From the NCBI RefSeq assembly GCF_030936135.1, contig NC_082603.1, positions 34,948,329 to 35,012,328 on the forward strand: 64,000 nt of DNA, in the 5' to 3' direction. The DNA is from Gavia stellata (taxonomy: Eukaryota; Chordata; Aves; Gaviiformes; Gaviidae). The position numbers and the translations under genes were made by a program. Position 1 is the stretch's first letter, and each line of letters begins with the position of its first letter. Of the stretch, positions 28,193 through 40,729 are shown piece after piece. Below the pieces are notes generated by a model that was given only the letters and a program-made list of their open reading frames with translations, made no database searches and was not told the origin of the DNA.

Positions 28193-29329
28193 GATGGGCC
28201 CCCGTCAGCGGGATCCTCCTCGGATGCTGCCGGGCCCCCGCGCCCTGCTCGCTGCCGCACAAGATGGCCGGCCCCGAAGAGACCCGCTTCTCTTCCGGCG
28301 CCGGGCACATCCGGGCACCTCACCCCGCGCGGGGCACGACGGGAATGGCAGGCGGCCCGCGCCCGCCGCCGCCCGCGCCCGCCCGCCGAACTACAGCTCC
28401 CGGCGTGCCCCGCGCCGCCATTGTGCGGGGGCCGCCGCCATCGCCGCCGCCCCGGGCGGGGCCGGGCCGGGCCGCGCTGGGCGGGGAGCGGCGGCGGCGG
28501 GCGCGCTCGGCGCGGGTGGGCCCGGCGGCCCCTCACGGACCCCGGCGGCCTCCCGAGGGGGCCCGGGGCCGGCCGCCACCCAGGGCCCCCGGGGGTGACC
28601 GGGCGGTGCCGAGAGCCCTGGAAGGGGTTTGCCGGCAGCGGTGACACCAGTCCTGACGCCATGAGCCCCTTTTTTAAGCGTCTTTCTTAACTCTGTCTGG
28701 CGGCAGGCCCCATTCCCCCCGGCCCGGCCCGCTCTCCTCAGGGGCTGGGCGCCTCGCCGGCGGCGCGCCCGCTGCCAGGCCGCGGGGGTCACGGCCCGCC
28801 CTGAGCGGCCCGGCAGCTCTCCTTCGGGGAGCAACGGCCGCCTCCGGGGTCTGTGGAGGGAAAAAAGGCGGCAAAAAACTTCGCAGACCTTCTTTTTTTT
28901 ATGAAATTCCGCCGCTACAGTGCAACAAACCACCGGGGTGCGTGTAGAGCTCATTTAAATGATGCAGGCTGGCTGCAACAAAGTTACAGTTTTTAATTAG
29001 CTGTGAAGACACTTTCAGAGCATGCTGATACGCCTGAGTGAAAGCATGACCCGCTCACGAATTTATGCTTTCATACTTGCGTGTATCCGGCTAAACGCAC
29101 GGATATATGAAACTACTGACTATCTCGCTCTGTCCTTCTTCACCAGCTTGTTGCTTTGTAAAAAAAAAAAAACCCTGAAGATCATGGAATCACAGACAGG
29201 CGGTCTGGGTTTCTCAGTGCCAGCCTTCACGCGCAGCTGTGGGACAGCCGCCTGCGAGCCAGCGCTGCGCTCAGACTCCGCAGGGTCTGTCCCGTGTGGT
29301 GGTTGTCACTGGACCCACCATCAGATCCA
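28193..29329. other. SERBP1 upstream region
   Basis: The CpG island continues to about 28.88 kb and then changes sharply to AT-rich sequence. No gene was recognised. The long open frames here are a by-product of GC content. Confidence 0.5.
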
Positions 29330-29757
29330 CAGAATCACAGAATCACTATGGTTGGAAAAGACCCGTAAGACCATCGAGTCCAACCACCACCCCAACCCCA
29401 CCATGCCCACTAAACCATGTCCCGCAGTGCCACGTCCACACCTTCCTTGAACACCTCCAGCGATGGGGACTCCACCACCTCCCTGGGCAGTCTCTTCCAA
29501 TGCTTCACCCCTCTCTCAGGAAAGACATTTCTCCTAATATCCAGCCTGAACCTCCCCTGGCGCAACTTGAGGCCATCTCCTCTTGTCCCATCACTTGTCA
29601 CTTGGGAGAAGAGACCAACACCCACCTCCCCACAACCCCCTTTCAGGGAGTTGTAGAGAGCGATGAGGTCTCCCCTCAGCCTCCTCTTCTCCAGACTGAA
29701 CAACCCCAGCTCCCTCAGCCGCTCCTCATCAGACTTGTGCTCCAGACCCCTCACCAG
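29330..29757 (-). mobile_element. CR1 LINE fragment, 5'-truncated (element 2)
   Basis: The 3' end lies at 29330, where two CACAGAAT repeats precede the CR1 tail (GGTTGGAAAAGACC). The body continues to 29757 and is the reverse-transcriptase C terminus on the - strand, open over 114 codons (29754-29410). It is truncated at CTGGTGAGGGG, the same point as element 4. Confidence 0.95.
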
Positions 29758-30543
29758 CGCGGACGGGGGGGAAGAAGCACCCTCTCAGTTGTACGTTGAG
29801 GGCTGGAAAGGTGATAGTGCCACGGTGTGTGATTTGAAAGCAAAGTCGTTCTTATATCGTGGTGGTGAAGATCGTTACCACAAGTGCTCGAAGTACCCCG
29901 CATACGGAGGCTGGACATGGTCCTTCTGTCAAGGAATCGACTTAACACAGGGACATGTTGCTCCGCTGAGGATACAGAGCATTTTCGCATTCAAAAGCTG
30001 TGAATCTGACACTTCTCACCAGCATTAAATTGCTTTTTAAAGCATGACACTGAGATAAATGTGTGCGTCATTGAAGGCAACTTCAGTGACAGAGGTTTAA
30101 CAGATTTGCTGCTATAATCAATAAAAGTTACTGTTTCAAAACCTTGCAGATTCACCTTGATCTTAGATGCATAATAAAATTTCCTACTTTCATTAATAGA
30201 TATACACAATTAGAAGACAATATCAAGTGAAGATGGTAAATATTTGCGGTATTAGTCATTATAGTTCTATTTATAGCCAGTGGGAATTATATTGAGAAAT
30301 TAAAACATATTTAACTGGCACAGCTTTGACATGTCCTTCTAAAACACTATTCACAGTTTATATCTTTAAATAAGTTGTCAGAACCTTTTGGTACCTGGTA
30401 GTATAATTAACTTTATCCTCAGCAAGGATAATACTTCTAATATTTGCCTTGCCTACTCTGAGAAGTTAGACCACTTTAAATAATTGCTTTAGAAATTAAT
30501 TTCATTACATTTGCTCAGTTCTTGAATGTGCATTGCCCATAAA

Positions 30544-31149
30544 TCAAAGACTCCATAAACCAACTGGGTTTAAAAAGTTAAATCCACAGTTTAGTTTCTT
30601 CTGGATTAGCTGAAAATTATTTCGGCTGCGTTTATTGTTCTTCATGAGCTTTCCCTGCGGTACCACAGCCACCTCTGTTCTGCTGTCGGGAGGCCTTTGA
30701 GGAAGCCCCTCCTGCAGTACCACTGCTAGGTCTAAGGGGGACTGAAGCACTGCATCGCTCACACAAGAAGCTCACCCTCTTCTTGAGATATTGTTAAGTC
30801 ATCGCCATAAATGATATCCTCAGAACTCAAAATATTTTCTTCAAGCAAAGCCCGTTCCTTTTGGGATGAATCAAATATCACCAAGCAAGACATAATTAAA
30901 ACTCTCGGTATTTACATGGCAGTTGTTTTCAGGAAAAGCTTTGAACCCGTTTCAGCCTCCTGTCCTGTCACACGCACCGAGGCTACATTGCATCACATGC
31001 ATTTTACGAACAAAATACAAATCTTTCTCACTTGGAGCGCGGGAGCACTGCTTGTCCGATGGCATGGACGGCTTCTTGTTTTTAAGAGGGCATTTGCCCA
31101 CAGGAATGGGCTTCTCAGTTGCCTGTCTTCGGGGCTTGGGAGTTTTCAC
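30544..31149 (-). pseudogene. possible securin (PTTG1)-like coding relic
   Basis: Three open blocks lie in the same orientation. The first (31149-31045) reads RRQATEKPIPVGKCPLKNKK and PSMPSDK, which resembles the basic ATEK...K.PLK.KQPS region after the D-box of vertebrate securins. The second (30911-30759) ends SSEDIIYGDDLTISQEEGE. The third (30762-30544) begins SDAVLQSPLDLAVVLQEGLP and recalls the securin C terminus. The blocks are not in one frame, so this would be a decayed copy or a gene whose introns I cannot resolve. The similarity is short and judged from memory. Confidence 0.3.
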
Positions 31150-31710
31150 TCAAAAGGAAGCCAGAGCATCTCTCTTTTGTCGCTTTTGCAAGGATTGTGC
31201 ATGTTCCACTCCCCTGTGCTATACTGTAAGCTGACATATATGCCATATTCCAAAATTTTCCAAGTGCAGACATGGCATAATAGGTTTTGGGTCACACCTT
31301 GAATTAACCACACTCAAAACAGATTCAAAGTATTTTAATATAAACTGGGAAACTGATCATCATGTGGATACGATCACCAACAACCAGACTTACTCATTCT
31401 GTGTAGCAAGGAACCGGAGTTGTAGGTGCATGATAGGAAGCTCTGGCTCTTCTCGGGACCATCGCACACTTTGGCACGCACCACCTGCTTGCATGTTGGT
31501 GTTTGCAATAAAAAGCCTCGGCAATTAGCCACACAGGTCAAAAGCCCAAATGGCAATGTTATCCGCTGAATACAATTCACAGTTTTCAGACACTTCTGGC
31601 CGTAAGACAACATTTCAATTCAGCAGAGCTAAAAAGCTTGGCTTCCTACACCTGGGGAGCTCCAGGCGGGTCCCATCGGGTTCATTGATACCTTGCAGAG
31701 TCTTGAGGAG

Positions 31711-31782
31711 CATTGCCCCTCCGGATACCTTGCTTGCCTTCTGCAGCATTGCCCCTCTGGATATCTTGCTTGCCTTCTGGAG
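31711..31782 (+). repeat. 36-bp tandem duplication
   Basis: Two adjacent 36-base copies, 31711-31746 and 31747-31782, both begin CATTGCCCCT and contain CTTGCTTGCCTTCTG. They differ at a few positions. Confidence 0.8.
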
Positions 31783-34700
31783 GAGCATTAGCAGGTCCCT
31801 GCCATGCACCCAGCTGCCTCCTTTCACAGGGCTTCCAAGAAGATAAGGCTTTTCTAATCATTGTTGCTCTGTTAAATCTGCTTGACACTGGCCAACAAAT
31901 TTGAAGGCGACCAGGGGGATGGCTGAGGCTGACAGCTTTGCACGCACATTACTTCCTTAGGAAGCTTGGCTGAAACGCACCTTCTAGCGGGACCGCGTTT
32001 GTGGACAGAGCCACAGGTACGAAGGGCCAGGGAAAAAAGTGCTGAGCAAAAAAACCCATCTTTCACAGTTTGGTTTGGGCTGAGACGCTGCAGACAAGCG
32101 AGGCTGGTGTCTGCTCTCCAGCGTGAGAGAGCCAAGGACTATTAACTCAGCACTTCTGCTTCTAATCAAGGACGTAACTTCTGTATTACAGCTCCCAAAT
32201 CACTGAAACCCCACACATTGGTCTCAAGACAGTCATCTCGTTAACGCTGCTTGCTGATGCAGTCATTAAACGCTAGCAGACAGCAAGGGGTAATTCCAAC
32301 AGGCACAGAAGACTTCCAGGAGCTGGCGTCAATGACCGGGCAGGCTGCTGCAGTTCTCCTGCATAGCAGAGACTTGTGTTATCATTTCGCACTGGAGTAA
32401 AATCAACATTTCCACCGCCCAAAGAAGTAGATTGCTGGTGCTATTTCTGGCTGGGACATGCCACACTCCTTGGCCGAAGCCGGCCTATAGATAACCTACC
32501 TAAGGAGCCGCTCCTGCGCTGCTTACCAAAAGAGGCACGGAGCGCTTCCTGACACGCTACACTCTTATGCTATTTTCAAGCTTTGCCAACAGCTGTCGGC
32601 TGCCTGCTTGTTAAGCAAGAATAAGAAATGCAGCAAGTTGAGAGCAGAGGGAGAAGAATTCATTTGGGTCCTTGCTCCGTTCCCAAGACATGTTTTTCCT
32701 CATTTTTAACTTAAGAACCTTTATGAATCCGTTTTGCTAGTTTTCTCCAGAAGCATGCGTTACTTTGCTGTCAGAATGTACAACACAGGTAAGGAGGAGG
32801 TTGCTTGGGGTTTTTTTGAGATTAATCTTTTCCTAGGCCATGCGAAACACAGGGATTTCTTGTACAGAAAACATTATGTTTGCTTCTGAATAAAGTCAAG
32901 TATGGCCATAGCTTCCAACCAGCAAGAAAAACTTCAGGTATCACATAATCATTGTATGCCACAGAGAAACTTAGCGACTTCTCGTGCAGTTTGTTCTGGC
33001 AATTGTTTTCATTGGATTTTCGATTTGCTGCATGAAGACACCGACCGTTCAAACCCAGATGCTCTACAGCCATCATATGGCTTCAGCAGAGACGGCGCAG
33101 AGAGAAGCGTGACACAGGACCTATTCCTGGCACGTTTTATAAGCACAGCATATCAGTCCTGGGGAGTCTGAAGTAGCAGACGGTCAGTGGAAGACAGCAA
33201 GCAGACTACCTAAACCTGTAACTTTTGCAATTACTTTGCATTACATCGCATTACTAATATAATAGTAATATTTTTGCATTGCTAATTATTATTGCATTAC
33301 TAATATAATAATAAAGTACATTGCATTAGCTAAGCGGTACCTAATGCTTGCCGGTGCTTGCTCATCGCAGTGCATGCAGCAGGTAGCAAGAACACGGAGC
33401 ACTCGCTACTGAGCTGTTTGCATCAGCGCATTCGTGGCGCATGGATCCCTTATGAGAACAACTCCCAGAATTAAGCAGCGCCGGGCAGAAGGACAGCAGG
33501 AATGACCAGGAGACATCAGGCAGAGCTCAGGAGGAGATACACGATCTGCACCACACAGCTTTATCCTCCCACGTATTCTGCTCGTTTCGGCACAGCACTA
33601 GATATTTTTTTTTCATAGCAGAAAAACTGGCAGTTTCATTATGAGGAGGGCTGTAAACATGTGAATAACAGTGCTTCTACATCAAGTACATGCCTTGAAA
33701 AGTAAAAAAGCCCAGTACTGCTCTGTGAATTAAAATGTGCAACAGACAAGTGAAGCAAATCATGCAGACGAAAGAACTTTGCTTGTAAATTAAGCCAGAC
33801 TAATTGAGCTCTGCCTGAACTTTCTCCCCCTGAATCCTAAACAACCTGCCGAGCAAGCGGTCTTCCTCAATGGCAGTCAAGGTAAAAGGTATTTTTGGCC
33901 TAGAAATCCACCACTGGAACTTTTCAAAGCAGAAGGTCAGGTACATCAAACACTTCTTTTATTGCCTCTGTGGGCTTTATTTCTGTGAGTTCTCCTCTAC
34001 CCACCCCTTCCCCGGGGCTCCCCAGGCCCTAGTGCTGCAGAAGGGGGGTGCCAGGAGGGGTTGGGGTACACAGGGGCCACCTCGGCTGCTGCGATCAAAC
34101 AGCTCCCTCGGGACCAACCCCGGTGGAGAGGGGGCTTTGCTGCCTTCCTAATCTGAAAAGACGGAGAAGGAAAAGAGGAGAAAAAAATGTTTCCCCTTCC
34201 TAAAAGGCTCGGCAGAGCGCAGGGACACCGGGGTCTGGGTGCTGTGGGACTGAGGGGAGCCTCTGCACCCCAGCACCCGCCACTGCCACGGGTTAAATAA
34301 TGCAGCTAGCAACGCTGCACCGAAAAGCTCAGCCCGAGCATGCAGCATGCGCCCTGCTCGGCTCTGCTCCCGGCAGACACCAAGTCCTCCTGCCCGGGCA
34401 TCCCTGCGCTTGCAGCAGCCCTTGCCGGGCCATTCCGGTTGCTGCTGCCGGCACCCACGGCAGCTCTTCTCAGGGTTATTACTGGGGGAAATTAGAGGGG
34501 GAAAAACGATGGTGCCTTAGCGAAACGGCCAACAGCCATGTGCAGCAGCGCTGGGAAGACTGGGACATGCCAAAGTGAAACCCGCTGGGCCAGCCGGTAA
34601 CTGTCTGGGCAGAAAACTGCTCCTCCCTGCTAGCTAAAACTGCCTCCTGCTTCCACGGGCAGGTTCCCATCTCGGATGCAGCTGACACGGCCGCTTTCCG

Positions 34701-37700
34701 CCTGCTGCTGCCTCCCACGCGCTGCCGTCGCCGCCGCTGTGCCGGCACACCGCCCGCAGGGCTGCACCGGGAGCTGGATCAGGGCCCCGATCTGGCTGGA
34801 AAAAAGCAAAGATGATGGGTTTTTTTCCCCTGTGTTACCTTTTTTAAGGCTGGCTGGGTTCGCGCCGCAGCCCTGTGGCTGGCAGGAAGGGGAATACGTT
34901 AAACCACGATTGCAGCCGAGCGCGGGGCAGCCCGTGGTTGCACGTTCCTGCGCTTTCAGCAGCGGGTCCAGTGTCGGGAGTTATGTTTCCTCCGCACCTT
35001 CTCCGCAGCCTTCGACGGGGCAGCTCAGGCCCTTGCACCAGGCTTGCTGCTGGCACTGGCCCATGGATACAGTCTTTGGTGCTGGGTGGGTCAGGTGCCT
35101 GTGGGGTTACACCACCCCTGAGAGATATTTGGGGACGCTAGTGATGGCTGGGACTCCCACAGACCTCAAAGGCGCACAGGAGCCCGGATACCTGCGATAA
35201 CCTGCCCCTGTCCCCGGTCGCAGGGGCTGGGCTGGACCCGTGCTGGGTGCTTTAGCGCTGCACCGCTCCTGTGACCGTCCCTTAGAAAAGGAACCAAAGT
35301 GGCCCGCAACCCACGTTGTTTCAGAGAAAAGCCATTGGCGGGGCTTCCTGCGCCAGCCAGCAAAGCCTGGTGCTGTGTCCTGCCCTGCCTGCAACGCTGC
35401 CTGTGTCCTGCCTGTAAGCGTGGGCAGCTGGGGCTGGGCTTGGGGCTCTGGGCTCAAGCATCCTGAAGTTACAGGTTTGGCCAAAGTTCGAGTCCAGAGC
35501 CACACTGTGCAAACAGGACACGTCTTTGCAGCAAGCTGCCACGCTGCCACATGTCCAGAACAGATGGACAGTCAAAATCTGGACCGGCACTGTCCGTAGG
35601 GTGCTGAAAACCCCCGGGGTACAACTATTAATGTGCCCCATGCTGGCACTGCTGCCGAGGCTGTTCAGGAGGGCTTCGGCCGGTCCCAGTCCTGCTGGAG
35701 AAGCAGCCATGGGGATGAAGCTGCATTCAGCAGCACTGCCTCCAAGCCCTGCCAGCATCAAGCCCGACTCGGTGCCGAAAACCAGCCTGTCCTGTTTGCG
35801 CGCCCGGCACCAAGTCGGACAGGCTGCAGGGCGTGGAGGGCGGCCATGGGAGAGCTGGGCCGGGCTGCTGAGCCGGCAGCTTCGCCGGGACACGGCGGGG
35901 CGGGCTGCGAAGCAGGAGCAGGCAAGACCGCTCTGAGTCACCCTGCAGCCGCCTCTGCCCGGCGCTGGGGCTGCGGAGAGGCAGCGCTCGCCCTCGGCAT
36001 CCTCAGCCTGCCCGCTCGCCTTGCTCCCCGGCCAGTGGCTCAGCCTCTCCTTCCCCTCCGCCGGCTGCAGTCTGGCTACAGCCGCTCTGTAGAGCCCAAA
36101 TTTCAGCTGTCAGACAAATAAAAAGGGTCCTTTTGTTTTATGGAGCACAACGCAGGGCAGGGAACAAGCATATGGGTATTTTGGGGCATGGCCAAGGCAG
36201 GGCTAAGTTAAGGAAGACACAGCTTCCCACCTGGCAGGAGAGCAAGGCGCAGGAACGAGATCTGTGAGCCAGCAGCTCGGCCAAGCTCCCTGCGGCGCCG
36301 GCAGACCCCCCCCAGCCTCGCAGCACCGCAGCGTGGCACCCGGCCGATCTGTCCTGAAGCACGGGGTGGTCCTTCCCAGGACCCAGAGGGACCCCAGGCA
36401 CATCCACCGCCTCCAGGCACTTGTGTAAGCAGAAGTACTTCTGGGCTAACACAGAAACATGGCAATCCAGAAAAGGGAAATTTCTACCATATCAGGGTAT
36501 TATTAAAAAAAGGGCATTTTGCTGCATCTTTAGCTATAATGATATTGCAGCTGGCTCATTCCTGGTTATGCTGAGAGTGCTGCAAACCTCAGCCCCCAAG
36601 AAGTCACCAACTTCATGGGTTAGGAAAGACTCCCTACCCTAAACCCAGCTCTCCCACCCATCTGTCCCACAGCTCTCCCTCCCGCCACAAACAATTTCTA
36701 ACAGACACCAGCGTAAACCAACCCGGGACCTTTGTCCTGCCGTCCTGCGCGCCCGTTTGCTGGGCGTGCAGACGCTTTGCCACCCGCAGCGCTTCCCCAG
36801 CCTTCCCCCCGCGAGGGACCTGTCCCAAACACGACCCAGCCCTTGTGCTTGGTTTTTCTTACTTGTCCCTGCAGATGCATTTAAAATAAAAACAACCCAG
36901 GGCAGCCCCGGTGCCCGAGCCAAGCTCTCCCTGCCAGCAGCCCAGCATGGGAGCACCCTGCGCAGGCAGCGTGCGGCCGTGGCTGTTTGCACATGGGGCA
37001 GGGCCCCCAGCTCCCCTCGCCCTGTCTGCTTCTCCCTGCCTGCTTTGGTTCCAGGAGCAGCGGAGCCCTGCAGGACACCTGGGGAGGGGGGACAGGTCCT
37101 CGGGGGGTGGGCTGCACAGGGGGTGACTCTATCGCCGCCTCCCCAGCACGCTGCAGTCAGCTGAGGCTCTTATTTGCTCTGCTGTGTTGGATTTAAACAA
37201 GCCCTGTGCACGCTGCCTCGAGGTCGAGGGAAAACCTTTGGCAAGAGCCGCCGTGCTGGTCTGGAGCTGGCTACAGGTACACCGCTCTGCACCCCAAACC
37301 CTCCTTCTGTGGGTGCCCTTGCTCAGTTCTGGCCCCCGCCCCGCAGTGATGCACGCCCAGGGACCGACTGCTCCTCTGTGCAGAGAGTGGTCCCCACACC
37401 ATCACCGTCCCCTGTGCACAGCCCGGAGCAGGCAGGGGGTCTGCAGAGCCCTGAACCCCCCGCCGTGTGCTGCAGCAGCAGCCCGTGGCGGGGCGCAGAG
37501 GGCTGGGTCCCTCTGCCCTGCGGTTCCCCGAACAGCACAGCGCTGTGCAGCTGCTTCGGAGCAAGGAGAGATGTTGCACCCAAGGGCGGCTTTGCAGCGA
37601 GGCGTGCAGCAGCGCAGACTCTGTGCTTCTTGCAGAGGACAGAGGCCATGGAACCAGCAGTGGGGCTGTGGCTCTCTTGGGTGGTTCAGAGGCCCGTGGT

Positions 37701-39761
37701 CCTTATGCAAAACAAGCACCAGAAATGCCTGGGGGTGTTATTCAGCACCGACTTTAGCTCTTCCTTGAGAGGCAGAAATACCCCTGTGAGGAAATACAGT
37801 CCCCTATAGCAGGCAGGGAGAAGCAGAGCCATCCCTCTCTCGCAGCATCCCACATCGGCAGCGGTCGGATCCCGTGCCCCTCGCCATGTTGCAGGTGGAG
37901 GGCCAGACTGTGGCATCGCTCAGTGCGTCGGCTTTAACTGCAGCTCGTTGGTGAGCCCTCGCACCCGGCACTGTGGCACGCGAGCGCTGCGGGGCAGGGC
38001 ACCGACGCGGGGATTAACGCGGCCGTGATTCACCCCTGCGGCAGCCTCCGGTGGCCGCTGGCTCCTCTCGCCAGGAATGAAACCTCCGCAGAGGTGTTGG
38101 GGAAGCCGGGAACCAGCGAGGGGAATCTCCAAACCATCCCCGGGGGCTTGGGGCAAGCCGCAGGCGTGGATTTCTGGGCAGATGGGGATGCACAGGAGCA
38201 GCAGCTCCCATGCAGCAAACCTTGCGTGTTACGAGTGCGTGGAAGGCATCACCTCCTCCTCCAGCATGATGTCAGGCCCGGGTGATTAGCCTGAGCCATT
38301 AATGCTGATGCTGGCAGTCACTAATGAGGTATGTATTCCCAGAAGGTGAGCAGGGCACGTGCACCGAGTCTCTGGGTGCTGGCAGCGAGCGGCAGAAGAC
38401 ATCGGCTTCAGTCAACGTGCAGGTCCCGGGCGCCCTCGGACCACATGCGCTTGACTGTACCTGCTGCGGCAGCAGGCTCACCCGGGCAAGGAAATACAGG
38501 AAAAGTAAGATCAAACACACTGAAAGCAGGTCACAGAATTGCCTCTGCTGCAGCTGGGCAAGACAGCTACTCATTAGGGTGATTACAGGCAGAGGAACTA
38601 CCCCGGCTCTCTGCTAACGAGCAGCGTGGGCTGCCTGACCTGCGCAGGTCTCTGCACCCCAAACAAGCCCCGGGGCTGTTGTTGCACGTTCAGCTCCGGC
38701 TGGTAGCTTGGGAGGTTCCCCCAGTCCCTTGCCCTGCAAAGGGTCTTATGACCCAACCAGCACCGGGGCCCCAAATCCCCGTGGCTGCCGCACACCCCGG
38801 GCAGGCTCATTGCGCGTCCTCGGGGTGCGGAGCAGAACTGGGGTGCTTCCTCAGCCCAGCTGAGCAGTGCTGCTGCCAGCCTGAGCCGTGTGGCCAGGGG
38901 GATTGAGGTGCAAAGACCTTCGCCTCCCATGGATGGTGCAGGGGGGGTTAAGGGGGCTGAACCCCAGCCAGGGCCGCTGGTGAGGCCGGCAGAGAAGCAC
39001 ACAAGAGGCTGCTCACAAGCAGAGGGCTGAGGGTTTGGCTCTCCATCACACACGATCGTTAAGGCATCGGCCTCAAAAATGCCTGAGGAGGATATGCAAT
39101 TGCTCAGGACGTGTTTCTGAGAGATCCCGAGCGCCCGCAGCTCCTGCCCGGGCAGTGCAGCCTTTGCCTGGCCACCCATCCCGCCTGGCTTCTGAGGTGT
39201 GGGCACGTGCCAGCACATCAGACGAACGAAAGATGCTCGGCCTGTAGCCCGGAACCTGCAGCGAGACCTCCAACACCTCCCCACGCAGTGGGTTTAACCT
39301 GGCGTGCTTCATTCTCTGCGTTGCATCGCTCATTGACTGTCCCAGAGTTAATGTCCCGCGGGGTCCCTGCGGCTGCTGCGTTAGATAAAGAGACAAAGGA
39401 GCAGAGAGCCACAGGGCTGCCGGCTCGGATAAGGCGCTGCGGGAAGCGCGGTTCTCGGGCTGGCGGTCGAGATCCTGTTTGTGGTGGAGGTCCCATTCGC
39501 GGTGGAGGTCCCGTTCGTGGTGGGAGCGAGTGGCAGCGTGGGGCTGCCCGCTCTGATAATGGCGTGCGGGTCCCCAGCGCAGGGGGGACACGTGGGGGCA
39601 CCTCACCATGACATAGCTCATGTAACCACAAACATCACTAAAAATAGACTTCGGAGGACTGTAGGAAGAATCAGACCAAGACACTACTTTCCTGGCGGAA
39701 AAGGCAATAATAAATATGAACCAAAAACGGTGGCGGTTTTGTGCAGCGTGCAGCGAGGGGC

Positions 39762-39805
39762 CAGACTTCAGTGACGAAGGGCCATACTTCGGTGACGAAG
39801 GGCCA
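39762..39805 (+). repeat. short tandem duplication (about 21 bp)
   Basis: Two near-identical copies of ACTTC(A/G)GTGACGAAGGGCCAT stand in tandem. Just upstream, at 39480-39531, GGTGGAGGTCCC(A/G)TTCG is repeated with a period of about 18. Confidence 0.75.
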
Positions 39806-40399
39806 TGGAGCCACCCCACTTGCTCGAGCCGCCAGCCCTTCCCGCGTGGCAGGGACTTGGCTGGACCAGGCATGTCCCCGTCCCCACTGCACCCACCCGG
39901 CAGCCTGGGCAGCCCCTCGCTGCCAGCCCCCGCCTGTGAAAATGGAGGGAAAAAAGGGATTTGTGTTCGCCGTGGGCGTGCTGCACACATCAGCTGCTGC
40001 CTGTGAATCGCTCAGAGCGCCTCTGATGAAAGAACCGAAGAACAAAGTGTTATTAACATATTGCCTGCAACGCGGGCGGCTACGTGGGGAACAGCACTCG
40101 CTCCGTGCCAGGAGCCGCTGCCAGCCCTGCTAGGCCCACCTCTGCCGCCTTGACAGGCTCTTATCCCCTCCTTAAGGCAGGGAACCCTCCCACTGAGACT
40201 CCCCACAGTCGTGCAACCCCTTCCCGAAGGAAATCCCTTTTTATTCAGTCTTCAGAGGAGCCCTTTGGATCACAGCTCACCCTCTTCCAGCAGTTTAGAC
40301 CCAAGCCCCCTCCCCATCTCCTGAGCAGCCCTTCAGAGCATCCTCTTCACCCCTGGGATGCTGTCCCGTGGCCGCTCCGCATTGACAGTTCCCGTGGTG

Positions 40400-40729
40400 T
40401 CACAGAATCACTAAGGTTGGAAAAGACCTGTCAGATCACCAAGTCCAACCACCAACCCAACCCCACCATGCCCACTAAACCATGTCCCGCAGTGCCACGT
40501 CCACACCTTCCTTGAACACCTCCAGGGCTGGTGACTCCACCACCTCCCTGGGCAGCCTCTTCCAGTGCTTCACCACTCTCTCAGGAAAGACATTTCTCCT
40601 AATATCCAGCCTAAACCTCCCCTGGCGCAACTTGAGGCCATCTCCTCTTGTCCCATCACTAGTCACTTGGGAGAAGAGACCAGCACCCACCTCCCCACAA
40701 CCCCCTTTCAGGGAGTTGTAGAGAGCGAT
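40400..40729 (-). mobile_element. CR1 LINE fragment, 5'-truncated (element 3)
   Basis: The 3' end is at CACAGAATCACTAAGG. The CR1 tail and the end of the reverse-transcriptase ORF follow on the - strand, up to the AGAGCGAT at about 40729, where similarity to the other copies stops. Confidence 0.95.

Larger units (their letters stand above)
29758..40399. other. divergent SERBP1-GADD45A interval, left part
   Basis: No gene could be supported. 29.8-34 kb is AT-rich and holds a securin-like relic, a small tandem duplication and an unexplained ORF next to element 2. From 34 kb onwards the sequence is GC-rich and full of overlapping, domain-less ORFs on both strands, which I treat as chance. An AT-rich imperfect repeat built on GCATTACTAATATAATA lies at 33248-33330. 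Confidence 0.5.
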
